Translations under genes and position numbers: made by a program
Notes under the pieces: generated by a model
Told to the model about the DNA's origin: nothing
The model's database searches: none
What the model saw: only the letters and a program-made list of their open reading frames with translations
In this document: piece after piece, positions 18,672 through 27,385 of the stretch
Layout: every line of letters starts with the position of its first letter
How positions within the stretch are numbered: position 1 is the stretch's first letter
NCBI RefSeq assembly: GCF_002077175.1
Contig: NZ_CP014943.1
Span: 2,232,001-2,296,000 of the forward strand
DNA from: Colwellia sp. PAMC 21821
GTDB taxonomy: Bacteria > Pseudomonadota > Gammaproteobacteria > Enterobacterales > Alteromonadaceae
Direction: 5' to 3'
DNA length: 64,000 bases

Positions 18672-19822
18672 GTTCCTTGAACGTTGGAACTAAAATATTT
18701 AATAAATCCGCGCATTAATGCCAGGTTCATTGCTACAAAAAATGCTAAAAGTGCTATTAGCGTGGAAGTTTTTTTACCCTTTGCTTGTCTTTTTATGCCA
18801 TAAAATGCCATAAAATAAAAAACTACTTGTCCAACCAGTATAACCTGATAAAAAATACTATCGAGTAGCATAACATTGGTAATTAGTGCTAACAACATCA
18901 AGTGTGGTACAAACCAGCGGCATACCTTGTGGCTAATATATGCAATAAAACGCCACCCTAATAAGGGATTTAAAGCCCAAGACATCTTGAAAAAAGCTTG
19001 ATAGTTACCTAAACCAATACGCACTCTTCTACCTTCTTCTTCGGTAAGATTAGGCGCAATTTCTTCAATAGCAATAGCTTCAGGGTCATAAACCAATCGA
19101 AAGCCTTGCTTAGCCACATTCATCGCAATTTGAAAGTCATCAACAATAGTATTAGCCGGTAATGGAATAAAAAGTGACTTTCTAATAGCATAAATAGCGC
19201 CATTGGCACCTTGCAATGCATTCAGCCTAGATTCATGGAATTTTAACACTTGCTCATAACGCCAATATACATTGTCTTTATTGTCACCTGTGTCGCCATC
19301 AACTAAGTGAAGTTCACCACACACTGCGCCAATGTTATCGTTGTCAAAGTGCCGAGTTAATTGTTGGATTGTATCCGACTGAAAGTGTGTATTAGCGTCA
19401 GAAAATATGATAATTTCGTCAGCTGTTTTTTCAACCAAGTCATTTAAAACACTCATTTTTCCGCGGTTTTCTGTAAAAATATGTATTTGTAAATTATCAC
19501 TGTCAAATGCTGATAATATTTCAGCCGTTTTATCACTACTACCATCTGAACCAATCAATAACGTTAGCTTTTCTTTTGGATAATCTAGGGTTAATAGGTT
19601 CTCTACTCGGGCTTTGATACAAGACTCTTCATTATAGGCAGCAATAATAATGGAAACTGCAGGATAATCTTCTACCTCTAACGTGCGACGTTGGCGTCTG
19701 CGCCATAAATACTTGGTATCGCTAAAGGCCTGTGCAATGCCACTAAAAGTAAACAAAACTAACGGATAAATAAAATAACTATAAACAATAATTGCGACGC
19801 AAACCCAAAATAACGCTTCCAT
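18650..19822 (-). CDS. Glycosyltransferase family 2 with membrane helices
   Basis: Processive-type family 2 glycosyltransferase. The 390 residues have an N-terminal helix (about 4-26), a GT-A domain with VSIIIAAYNEE, LLIGSDGSSDKT, IIIFSDANTHF and ANGAIYAIRK, the acidic VDDFQIAMNV, a QAFFK-type segment, and C-terminal helices (about 300-380). The resemblance is to N-acetylglucosaminyltransferases such as PgaC, but the acceptor motif is not the canonical QRxRW (it reads EEGRRVRIGLGNYQ), so the sugar is uncertain. It overlaps the acetyltransferase stop by 1 base and the 17484 gene by 22 bases. Confidence 0.88.
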   Translation of the reverse strand: MEALFWVCVAIIVYSYFIYPLVLFTFSGIAQAFSDTKYLWRRRQRRTLEVEDYPAVSIIIAAYNEESCIKARVENLLTLDYPKEKLTLLIGSDGSSDKTAEILSAFDSDNLQIHIFTENRGKMSVLNDLVEKTADEIIIFSDANTHFQSDTIQQLTRHFDNDNIGAVCGELHLVDGDTGDNKDNVYWRYEQVLKFHESRLNALQGANGAIYAIRKSLFIPLPANTIVDDFQIAMNVAKQGFRLVYDPEAIAIEEIAPNLTEEEGRRVRIGLGNYQAFFKMSWALNPLLGWRFIAYISHKVCRWFVPHLMLLALITNVMLLDSIFYQVILVGQVVFYFMAFYGIKRQAKGKKTSTLIALLAFFVAMNLALMRGFIKYFSSNVQGTWQRTTR

Positions 19823-20346
19823 TAAATGTTTGCTCCGGTATTTTTTTTCTCATACGGCTTAGCGGGTATACCCAACATAGTTGCGCCTTTATTTGCATTT
19901 TTTGTCAGTACAGCATTAGCGCCGATTTTTACATCGTCGGCTACGGTTAACGCGCCAATAATTTTCGCACCTGCACCAACAAATATATTGTTAGCTAGAA
20001 TAGGAGATTGGCCTTTTTCATCGCCAATAACTACGCCGCTTTCTAGGGTAATATTATGACCGCCAACCACTTTGGAATTAATAACGATACCAACAGGGTG
20101 CATAATAACAAAGCCAGCAGCAAAATCAGCGCCACTACCAATAACGCAACCATTTAAAAATTTATTAGCCCATTGAAAAAAGTAAGCTAACAAGCCAAGT
20201 CGGTGGGTTGCACACCATCGCATACACCTATAAAGCACATTAGCGCTTGTACCGTCAGCCATGCAAATTCTAAGCATACTTACATGTGCACCGTCATCAG
20301 CAAAAATTTGTTGTTTTCTTTTTAAATCAGCCTTTAAATCACGCAT
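19822..20346 (-). CDS. Hexapeptide-repeat acetyltransferase (serine O-acetyltransferase-like)
   Basis: 174 residues. A short alpha-helical N-terminus is followed by left-handed beta-helix hexapeptide repeats (about 85-165), including GFVIMHPVGIVINSKVVGG with the catalytic His, and LGIPAKPY at the C-terminus. It resembles CysE-type enzymes but is shorter than cysteine-biosynthetic CysE. In an EPS operon it more likely acetylates a sugar or sugar nucleotide with acetyl-CoA. One base separates its start region from the GT4 stop at 20348. Confidence 0.85.
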   Translation of the reverse strand: MRDLKADLKRKQQIFADDGAHVSMLRICMADGTSANVLYRCMRWCATHRLGLLAYFFQWANKFLNGCVIGSGADFAAGFVIMHPVGIVINSKVVGGHNITLESGVVIGDEKGQSPILANNIFVGAGAKIIGALTVADDVKIGANAVLTKNANKGATMLGIPAKPYEKKNTGANI

Positions 20347-20347
20347 C

Positions 20348-21541
20348 TTAATTATTATCTCGTTTAACTAGCGACAATAACTGCGCAGCGTTATGTTTCC
20401 ATTGGCGCTCTCTTTCAATATAAGCACGAGCATTTGCTCCTACGGCTTTATGCGCTTTTCTGTCATTAACAATTTCGAAAACCTTGTCTATGCAGGCTTG
20501 TTTATCGCCGGCAGGAAATAACCAGCTTGTTTCATTGTCTTGAACAACTTCGGCAATAGGGCTAAAGTCTGGGGCAATCATGCCTTTGCCCATAGCCATA
20601 AATTCAAATAGCTTCATTGGCGAGCCATAGTCATTTGAATCGGGTAATATACCTAGATCCATGGCTGACAAAAAGGATGAAACTTCATGATGCGGCACTT
20701 TACCAGGTAAAATAACTTGCGATTCAACACCTGCTTCAATAACCCTATTTCTAATGCCCTCAAAAGCGACACCATCGCCTACGAGTAATAATACTAATTC
20801 TGGTGTGTCTTTCAATCGTTGGCAGGCTAAATCAACAAACCAGTCAATACCATGCCAATGAACAAATGCACCTACATAACCCAATACGATTTTGTCTTCA
20901 ATGCCGAGTTTACTTCTTAACGCTGAGCCTGAAGTTTCATCAATAATAAACTTGTCTAAGTCTGCGCCATTAGGCGACACAACAGAAGGTGCAATTTCGC
21001 CATAAGCTTGTTCTGCCACTTCCTTAAAACGTGTTGAAATAAATACCAGTCCAGTAGCGTTTTTAAAAATCCAGCCTTCTATTTTTTCTGCTAGCTTTTT
21101 AAAGGTTAATAAACGCACACGTTGAACTTGGCAAGAGTCGTTAATTTCTAACACTATAGGTAAATTATGCCTTTTTGCCCACCAAACACTGGAAAACATA
21201 AATAAAGAATAACGCTCGTAAATAAGAGTAATTTTTTTTTCTTTAACGGTTCTACGTAAACGAATGACGGCAATTAAATTAAACGCAAGCTCAAAAATTT
21301 CGAAAACAAACTCTGGTACATGTTTAGTAAGATCAGAAAGTAGTGAAAAGCTACTTTTTCGGGTCGGCGCTTGCTGAACTTGCTCAGTGCTCGCGCTTAC
21401 TTCTTCAGCTTCAGGCTCAGCCCCCGGTAAAGACAAAATGTCGACATTATTATTTAACTGCCGTAAGCCTTTAACCACCCCACGGATATGCACGCCTTCA
21501 GCGCCTCGTCCACGGGTTCTATGATGAAATAATATGTTCAC
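20348..21541 (-). CDS. Glycosyltransferase family 4
   Basis: GT-B fold retaining glycosyltransferase, cytoplasmic side, 397 residues. It begins MNILFHHRTRGRGAEG with GTG as start codon and carries the C-terminal GT4 donor-binding region LGYVGAFVHWHGIDW, ILPGKVPHHEV and the acidic SPMKLFEFMAMGKGMIA. Its start lies on the stop of the upstream deacetylase pseudogene. A decayed copy of its first part is recognisable at about 25100-25252, so this gene took part in a local segment duplication. Confidence 0.88.
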   Translation of the reverse strand: MNILFHHRTRGRGAEGVHIRGVVKGLRQLNNNVDILSLPGAEPEAEEVSASTEQVQQAPTRKSSFSLLSDLTKHVPEFVFEIFELAFNLIAVIRLRRTVKEKKITLIYERYSLFMFSSVWWAKRHNLPIVLEINDSCQVQRVRLLTFKKLAEKIEGWIFKNATGLVFISTRFKEVAEQAYGEIAPSVVSPNGADLDKFIIDETSGSALRSKLGIEDKIVLGYVGAFVHWHGIDWFVDLACQRLKDTPELVLLLVGDGVAFEGIRNRVIEAGVESQVILPGKVPHHEVSSFLSAMDLGILPDSNDYGSPMKLFEFMAMGKGMIAPDFSPIAEVVQDNETSWLFPAGDKQACIDKVFEIVNDRKAHKAVGANARAYIERERQWKHNAAQLLSLVKRDNN

Positions 21542-22162
21542 TAGTATTTATTCTCCAGCGCTTTAAAGCTATAACCTTGTTCAAGGCATTGCGGAATTAG
21601 TATGTCAAGTGCATCAATGCAGCATTCGTCGTCATGTAATAGAGTAATATCACCAAGTTTAATAGGGTTTTCTATTAAACGTTCAGCAATTTTATTGGCA
21701 GGCTGTTCTAAATAGTCGTTTGAATCTCGACTCCAGTGCACAGCCGTTATTTTTTTCAATAACAGTGTTAATATTAAGTGCATATCCTAACGTCCTTGAG
21801 GTGCTCTAAATAATGTACAAGGTTTGTCTGTAACTTTTTCAATAATTGTATTAATTTTCATTTTTTAGCACCTGACATTTCATGAAATTCAGGATGACTA
21901 TAAGAGTGATATGCGATGGTGTGAGCGCGATCATGTATCTCATTAAGTAAATCTAAATTTTTTCTGCTCGACTACCCAATATAAAAAATGTCACTTTAAT
22001 TTGATATTTATCGAGTAAATCTAATAAAGGCTCGATAACGCCGGGAACAGGCCCGTCGTTAAAGGTTAAATAAAGTACTTTTTCTTGTTGATTTTTGCTC
22101 AATAAAAATAACCGTTCGGACAATTTAATCGCCCTAAGAAGATATTTTAATACAACGAGCAT
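21541..22162 (-). pseudogene. Decayed NodB deacetylase, paralogue of the intact gene at 25253
   Basis: Three fragments in different frames align end to end with the intact deacetylase at 25253-25936. From 22162: LYLTFNDGPVPG with VTFFILGSRAEK. In the gap: EIHDRAHTIAYHSYSHPEFH, then DKPCTLFRAPQGR. From 21783: ITAVHWSRDSNDY and LLHDDE. At least two frame changes and in-frame stops break it, and some sequence between fragments is missing. The metal-binding motif reads FNDGP instead of FDDGP, so even the first part has lost a key aspartate. No functional product is expected. Confidence 0.9.
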
Positions 22163-22211
22163 TAAATCATAGTTCCATTACTTGGGTATAATTACATTGT
22201 AACAGTAACAA

Positions 22212-23369
22212 TTAAGAATCATACCCTTGAGTGTCAACATTCATTAAGATTTTAAGCAGTTGATGTTTGTTATTTCCCCACGTAAATTGTTGGCTATGTT
22301 GTTGTATTTTTACCTGATCCCATTCTCGTGATAAAATATAATCCAAGCCTTTTGCTACGGCCGAGTCACTTCTGGCTGAAATTACCTTGCCACAAATACT
22401 TTCATTAACAACTTCAGGAATACCACCAACATTACTGACCAAAACAGGTGTACCGCAAGCCATGGCTTCAAGTACTACATTAGGTACGCCTTCGTTATAA
22501 CTCGGCAATGCTAATACACGGGCTTGGCTAATAAGTTCAGGTAATTGGTTGTGATCAACACCACCTAATAAAACTACTTGGTTACTTATCGATAATTTTT
22601 CTGCTTGGCTGGAAATTTCATTACGTAAATTACCCGGCCCAGCATATAACAATTTAAGGGTAGGGTGTTTTTCACTTATTGCAGCAAAGCCTTTAAGTAG
22701 CTCAATTACCCCTTTTTCTTTTTTTAAATTGCCAACATATAAAATATAATTATCAGGTTTGTTGTTAGATACCGCATGCTGAACTTGAAACTTTTGGTGA
22801 TCAACGCCGTTGTAAATAACATGTATTTTATCTTTGTTTATACCCATCGCTATCATTTCATCGGCAAGGGCTTGCGAAACTGACAAAATACCTAAAGCTC
22901 TTTTACTGGCATTAACTATTTGCTTAGCGCGTGCGGGTATTTTGCCATGGAGGTTAATGTCACTACCATGGACCTTAAAATAAAAGTCACACTTAAATAG
23001 TTTACTGATCCAACTCGCCGCTACGGCTTCAGGAAAAGCCCAACTAGCTAATATTTTTTTGGGTTTTTTACGCTGCAACCATAAACCAGAGTGCAGCATG
23101 ATAGAGACAAACATCATGGCGCTATAAAATCGGCGACCAAATTTCGGCAGGTAAAAATACGGCACGTATCGTAAGTGCTCTGTTTGTTTAATATCTTTTC
23201 TATGTGCAAACCAATCAGGAAAGGCAATAGGCACCAAAACACTTTTATTAAAGTCATCATCGAGTTGAGCAAATTGTTGTCGGTTGAATGTTGCTCGATT
23301 GGGCTCCCATGGTAAAGGATATAAATTAGTGATTATGACCAACGATGGTTTATTGATATCAGACTTCAC
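22212..23369 (-). CDS. Glycosyltransferase family 4
   Basis: 385 residues, GT-B fold. N-terminal LVIITNLYPLPWEPNRATFN suggests the acceptor-binding domain; FYFKVHGSDINL and the C-terminal YVGNLKKEKGVIELL, LPSYNEGVPNVVLEAMACG form the donor-binding GT4 core. It overlaps the CapK-like gene at 23359 by 11 bases, so it is translationally coupled. A decayed copy of its last 75 residues stands at 25982-26218, which shows this end was part of the duplicated segment. The sugar specificity is unknown. Confidence 0.9.
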   Translation of the reverse strand: MKSDINKPSLVIITNLYPLPWEPNRATFNRQQFAQLDDDFNKSVLVPIAFPDWFAHRKDIKQTEHLRYVPYFYLPKFGRRFYSAMMFVSIMLHSGLWLQRKKPKKILASWAFPEAVAASWISKLFKCDFYFKVHGSDINLHGKIPARAKQIVNASKRALGILSVSQALADEMIAMGINKDKIHVIYNGVDHQKFQVQHAVSNNKPDNYILYVGNLKKEKGVIELLKGFAAISEKHPTLKLLYAGPGNLRNEISSQAEKLSISNQVVLLGGVDHNQLPELISQARVLALPSYNEGVPNVVLEAMACGTPVLVSNVGGIPEVVNESICGKVISARSDSAVAKGLDYILSREWDQVKIQQHSQQFTWGNNKHQLLKILMNVDTQGYDS

Positions 23370-24699
23370 AAATAGTTACTCTGTGCTTGCCACTAACGGT
23401 TAACGGTATGTCATCAACCAACTTAAAAATGAGCTGTAACTCGTTTTCAGCGTACTTGTTTATCTCTTTGGCTATGTCATTTTGGTTTTGTTCAGTAAAA
23501 TGCTTATTGGTAATCAATAAAATCTGTAAGCTAGATATTTCGCTTTGCCTAACTTGAAATTTATCAATGCCGTTAAATTCTTTAAATAAATGTGGAAAAA
23601 GCTCACCAGGAATTGATTTACCCGACGCCGTTTTAATAATATCAAGTTTACGACCATCAATGCTGCTCATAATAGGCAAAGGATTATTACACCCGCAAGG
23701 CTCGCTTATTAGCGTGGCTCTGTCACCATTAACATAGCGAATTAATGGCATACCATAATTATATAAATCGGTAACAACCAAATCGCCAGACTCGCCGGTT
23801 ATCGATTGCCCTGCATCATCAACAGTTTCTACTACTAAGTGGTCACTATTAATATGGAGGTTTTTGTTTTCTTGGCACTCTGCCGACATAAGCATAAATT
23901 CACGGCAACCAAAAGTGTCATAAACTTCACAATTAAAAGCTTTTTCGATAACTTCTCTTTGAAAATCATGCAATGGCTCGGCGCCCGTAAGCATTGTTTT
24001 AGGAGAAAATACCGATATTTTTTGTTCAATAATATATCGAGCTAATTCATATAAAGGGTTCACATAGGAAACCATTGCAGTGGGTTTATAGCTATTTATT
24101 TCATCAATATAGGTATGCATGTTACTCGTGTTCATGGCAAAAGAGTTAAGCATTTTTCTATTATAAAATCGATGGTACAACCTGTTTTTTATACTTTTTA
24201 GCAATGTTGGTTGACCAATGTCAGCGCCCCAAAGGTATAGCGTTTTTTGCCCTAAACCTGCGCCTAACCAACCATAACCGCGCCACATAATAGCTTCTCG
24301 GCGTGTATTGCTTTCAACATCAAGCTCAAAACGAAATGGTTGTCCGGTAGAGCCACCAGTCGCTTTTTTAATGTTCTGTTCAGCGTTAGTTGCGACAATG
24401 GCTTGGTAATGTTCAGTAATATCATTCTTAGTAATTAATGGTAACTTAGCAAAGTCCGACATAGAGTTAATGTCAGCAATGGAATGTATCCCAAATTTTG
24501 CCCAATGCGATGGATAGAAGCTGGTATGTTTAAATGCATGTTCAAGTAGTTTTTGTAGCTCACGCCACTGATGTTGTTTTAACGCTTCAGGAGACCAAGT
24601 TAAATGTTCTTCATAATTGGTGATATGCTCAACAAGGTTTTTACCTTTAACAAGTTCATATGTCGGCATTAAAAAATGACGAAAAATTGAGGTATACAT
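23359..24699 (-). CDS. Phenylacetate-CoA ligase-like adenylate-forming enzyme (CapK family)
   Basis: 446 residues of the ANL adenylating superfamily, CapK/PaaK-like subgroup common in capsule and EPS loci. Visible: the phosphate-binding loop KKATGGSTGQPF (about 112-123), SYVNPLYELARY, DTFGCREFMLMSAEC, a GDLVVTDLYNYGMPLIRY segment, and a Cys pair (EPCGCNNP) that may bind a metal. The substrate is not known. These proteins are thought to activate a carboxylate, perhaps an acyl or amino acid used to decorate the polymer. First gene of the unit that runs leftward to 16494. Confidence 0.86.
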   Translation of the reverse strand: MYTSIFRHFLMPTYELVKGKNLVEHITNYEEHLTWSPEALKQHQWRELQKLLEHAFKHTSFYPSHWAKFGIHSIADINSMSDFAKLPLITKNDITEHYQAIVATNAEQNIKKATGGSTGQPFRFELDVESNTRREAIMWRGYGWLGAGLGQKTLYLWGADIGQPTLLKSIKNRLYHRFYNRKMLNSFAMNTSNMHTYIDEINSYKPTAMVSYVNPLYELARYIIEQKISVFSPKTMLTGAEPLHDFQREVIEKAFNCEVYDTFGCREFMLMSAECQENKNLHINSDHLVVETVDDAGQSITGESGDLVVTDLYNYGMPLIRYVNGDRATLISEPCGCNNPLPIMSSIDGRKLDIIKTASGKSIPGELFPHLFKEFNGIDKFQVRQSEISSLQILLITNKHFTEQNQNDIAKEINKYAENELQLIFKLVDDIPLTVSGKHRVTICEV

Positions 24700-24774
24700 C
24701 AGTAGAAAACTTCCTGTTATTTAAAGTAGCGTTAATCGATTGAATTTAACAAATTAAGTATATGAAAGTAACAC

Positions 24775-24827
24775 TTTTATTGATGATACACTCACATTAT
24801 AATGACGTGAGTGTATCATCAATAAAA
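24775..24827. repeat. Perfect 21-base inverted repeat
   Basis: Arms at 24775-24795 (TTTTATTGATGATACACTCA then C) and 24807-24827 are exact complements around an 11-base loop, 75 bases upstream of the CapK-like gene start. A transcript in either direction would fold into a very stable hairpin. No T run follows, so it could be a terminator-like barrier, an RNA-processing site or the remains of a small mobile element. Confidence 0.75.
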
Positions 24828-24929
24828 AAGCACTAATTGTTATCGCTTATATAAAGCTATTAGCACAGTTAAGTATAAGATTAATTTGCAATGCCCTCAT
24901 CTTTAAAGTGGTATTTATACTCATAATTT

Positions 24930-24961
24930 GATGGGCTAAAGCCTGAGGGATTTAGTCCATC
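24930..24961. repeat. Isolated REP-like palindrome
   Basis: GATGGGCTAAAGCC and GGATTTAGTCCATC form an imperfect 14-base inverted repeat with a TGAG loop. The GATGGRCTAAA core resembles the REP units at 6059-7100. The 24700-25252 gap otherwise holds the inverted repeat at 24775, GT4 remnants, and a 48-codon frame at 25074 that I do not trust. Confidence 0.5.
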
Positions 24962-25099
24962 AAAGTCATAAGCCATAGCCCAAAATTAAAAAAAAGTGTT
25001 AAAATCGGCTATTGTAGGTTTTATGTCAATCAAGCACGAATTGCATAATTAAATCATCAGACATACAGTATCAATGAAGTTAGCGGTAAGAATTAGTGG

Positions 25100-25252
25100 T
25101 AACGACCAAACTCAATTGTTTTTCCAACCTAATTATTTAAAAAATCTCAACATATATGTGGATACTATTATCTGGTTGCGTCAAGCCTTTAAACTATCTC
25201 GGCTAAATTACACCTTATAAGTCTGTAACAGTACTATGACGAAATAATATGC
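25100..25252 (-). pseudogene. Remnant of the 5' end of a family 4 glycosyltransferase
   Basis: Read leftward from 25250, CATATTATTTCGTCATAGTA matches the start of the intact GT4 at 21541 (CATATTATTTCATCATAGAA). Further on, a region with GTTTAAAGGCTTGACGCAAC aligns with GGTTAAAGGCTTACGGCAGT, and ATAATAGTATCCACAT with ATAATAATGTCGACAT. Stops and indels are frequent. It follows the intact deacetylase directly, just as the intact GT4 follows the decayed deacetylase, so it marks one end of the duplicated segment. Confidence 0.7.
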
Positions 25253-25936
25253 TTAATAGTGCTTGTTATCTAGTGCCTTAAGATTAAACCCTTGTGACTG
25301 CCATAAAGGAATTAAAGTTCTCAGTGCTTGAATACAACGAGGGTCATCATCATGAAATAGAACTATATCACCCGCCTTAATGGGATCGTCAACAAAACGC
25401 TTAACAATATCGCTCGGCTGTTCTTTGCGAAAATCCATTGAATCTCGACTCCAGTGTACCGCGGTAATTTTTAATCGAAATAATTGAAAGAGTAACTTTA
25501 TATTCCACCTGCCCTGAGGCGCACGAAATAAAACACAATTTTCGTTAGTAATTTCATTTAGTACTTTGTTGGTAGTAAAAATCTCAGTCAGTTGTTGCTT
25601 CAATGATATCTTATGAAATGGAGGATGGTTATATGAGTGATTTGCCAATGTGTGGCCACGACTATGTATGGCTTTAATTATTTCCGGATGACTTTTAGCA
25701 CATCTACCCAAGATAAAAAATGTAGCTTTTACCTGAAATTCATCTAATAAATTGAGAAGTTCAACAGTTATACCTTGAACAGGTCCATCGTCAAAAGTTA
25801 AATAAAGTGTTTTTGATTTTTTTCCTCCATCGATCAAAAAAACACTGTCAGGTAACAGCTTAGATCGAATGAAATAGCTAATTTTATTTCGCATTAAACA
25901 TTTAGCCCATTGAAAAATGAAACAATATAAAAACAT
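25253..25936 (-). CDS. Polysaccharide deacetylase (NodB domain), intact copy
   Basis: 227 residues. The N-terminal hydrophobic stretch MFLYCFIFQWAKCLM may act as a membrane anchor or as part of the fold. Motifs: YLTFDDGPVQG (metal-binding Asp), ATFFILGRCAK, NHSYNHPPFH (zinc His pair), LFRAPQGRWN, AVHWSRDSMDF and IVLFHDDDPR. All catalytic motifs of carbohydrate esterase 4 are present. It should N-deacetylate a sugar polymer or lipid-linked sugar. Its closest relative in the window is the pseudogene at 21541-22162; it appears to be the surviving functional copy. Confidence 0.9.
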   Translation of the reverse strand: MFLYCFIFQWAKCLMRNKISYFIRSKLLPDSVFLIDGGKKSKTLYLTFDDGPVQGITVELLNLLDEFQVKATFFILGRCAKSHPEIIKAIHSRGHTLANHSYNHPPFHKISLKQQLTEIFTTNKVLNEITNENCVLFRAPQGRWNIKLLFQLFRLKITAVHWSRDSMDFRKEQPSDIVKRFVDDPIKAGDIVLFHDDDPRCIQALRTLIPLWQSQGFNLKALDNKHY

Positions 25937-25981
25937 TGTAACAGCAATTAAAACTTTGCCAAAATAACTTTACTGTTCAAA

Positions 25982-26218
25982 TTAGTTAATTAATAGTGAC
26001 TCAATAAGTTGGCGTTTATCATCTTTCTGGGTAAAGTTTTGGTCATATTGCTTGATGTGATTTGTATCTCAACGCTGTTTGTGTATAAATTTTAATGCCA
26101 GCACTGCAGAGATTTTATCGCGAATTTTTATTAATTTACCACAAATTTTTTCGTCTAATACACCAGGTGTGTTATTAACATTTGCTACTAACAAGATCGT
26201 ACTATTAATATTTACAGT
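25982..26218 (-). pseudogene. Remnant of the C-terminus of a family 4 glycosyltransferase
   Basis: The minus-strand frame reads ILLVANVNNTPGVLDEKICG and, after one in-frame stop, IKQYDQNFTQKDDKRQLIES. This aligns with the last 75 residues of the intact GT4 at 22212 (VLVSNVGGIPEVVNESICG, then VKIQQHSQQFTWGNNKHQLL). Everything upstream of this piece is gone. Its position just before the deacetylase at 25253 mirrors the intact arrangement at 22212-23369. Confidence 0.85.
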
Positions 26219-26235
26219 TTTTATTTAGGGGCTAT

Positions 26236-27333
26236 TTATTTTCCGTTAAATAAGAGCTGCATTAGCTTGAATTTTAAGACAACTCTCATATGAATAACAA
26301 GTGTAATGGTAATCGTAGATGTAATAAGTATTACAAAGCCTAGGAATAGATCTATATCGTACTTCACTAATATCAAGGCTATCAGTACGACTATTATATT
26401 ATGAAATAAATAAACACTATATGATGAATTTGAAAGAAATAACCACATTTTGGATGGCGTATTCGCAAATAAATAAAATATTTTAAATATTATAGATGAA
26501 GATAGCCATGCGATTAAACTTTGCGAATAAACTCTTAATAAATCATTAATAAATAGGCTGTCAAAATTAACTACAAATCTTAGTGTGTATGCGATAGTTA
26601 AAAGAGTAAATAAAGAGAAAATGTTAGCTGAGCTAAATTTTTCTAATAACTTTGGAGAATTAAAAAGTAAAACACCAAAAATAAAATAAGGTAAATATGA
26701 TATTACTTGGTACATATCAATGGCATTAAAATACGTTGAATATAAAGGAAAGCCTATTTTATTTAGCCCAACAATAGCAATAGAGCATAAAGGCAATAAC
26801 AACATCAATATTTCAATGGGGGGCTTTTCAAGTACTGTAAATTTGTGACAGATTTTTTTTATTGAATCACTAAAAAGGTAACAGACAATCCCTGATACGA
26901 GAAAATACAGAAGTAAATTAATCAGAAACCACAGGTGCGATAACCAATTGCCTGATATAAAAAAGTCATAGAAAGAAAACAACTGTTGATTAACAGTACT
27001 GAGTATAAAGCTTTGTAATAAGTTAAGTATAAATATTGTGACTAATAAGGGCACGAGAATACGCTGTAATTTACTACTGATAAAGGCTCTAACAGTTTGT
27101 CGTTGCAACATCATTAAGCAGAAAAAACCTGAGATAATAAAAAAAGCAGGCATTCGAAATGAGTGTATAAAAGTAATAAAATAACTAAAAAATGGGTGTG
27201 TAGTATCACTAAAAACCAGCCAGTTTTTATTGGGGCTGTACACTTGTGATGAGTGAATAAAAATGCCCAACATCATTAGAACACTTCGCATAGCATCCAT
27301 GTAATAAAATCTCATGGGGTTTGCCGTCAACAT
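26236..27333 (-). CDS. Acyltransferase family 3 membrane protein
   Basis: 365 residues with about ten hydrophobic helices. The N-terminal MDAMRSVLMMLGIFIHSSQVY holds the family's catalytic-type His, and HSFRMPAFFIISGFF is the second conserved motif. The layout is like OpgC and other type 3 acyltransferases that O-acylate periplasmic or lipid-linked glycans. No SGNH domain is attached. It stands 52 bases downstream of the Wzy-like polymerase gene on the same strand and may be cotranscribed. The substrate cannot be predicted. Confidence 0.88.
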   Translation of the reverse strand: MLTANPMRFYYMDAMRSVLMMLGIFIHSSQVYSPNKNWLVFSDTTHPFFSYFITFIHSFRMPAFFIISGFFCLMMLQRQTVRAFISSKLQRILVPLLVTIFILNLLQSFILSTVNQQLFSFYDFFISGNWLSHLWFLINLLLYFLVSGIVCYLFSDSIKKICHKFTVLEKPPIEILMLLLPLCSIAIVGLNKIGFPLYSTYFNAIDMYQVISYLPYFIFGVLLFNSPKLLEKFSSANIFSLFTLLTIAYTLRFVVNFDSLFINDLLRVYSQSLIAWLSSSIIFKIFYLFANTPSKMWLFLSNSSYSVYLFHNIIVVLIALILVKYDIDLFLGFVILITSTITITLVIHMRVVLKFKLMQLLFNGK

Positions 27334-27385
27334 AAAGTAACTTTTTTAATAAACTTCACACACTTTTTCATTGCATGTTTCACTA

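Noticed and set aside
25074..25220. 48-codon plus-strand frame (MKLAVRISGNDQTQLFF start).
   Set aside because: No ribosome site, and the same stretch on the other strand matches the start of a glycosyltransferase; remnant sequence, not a gene.
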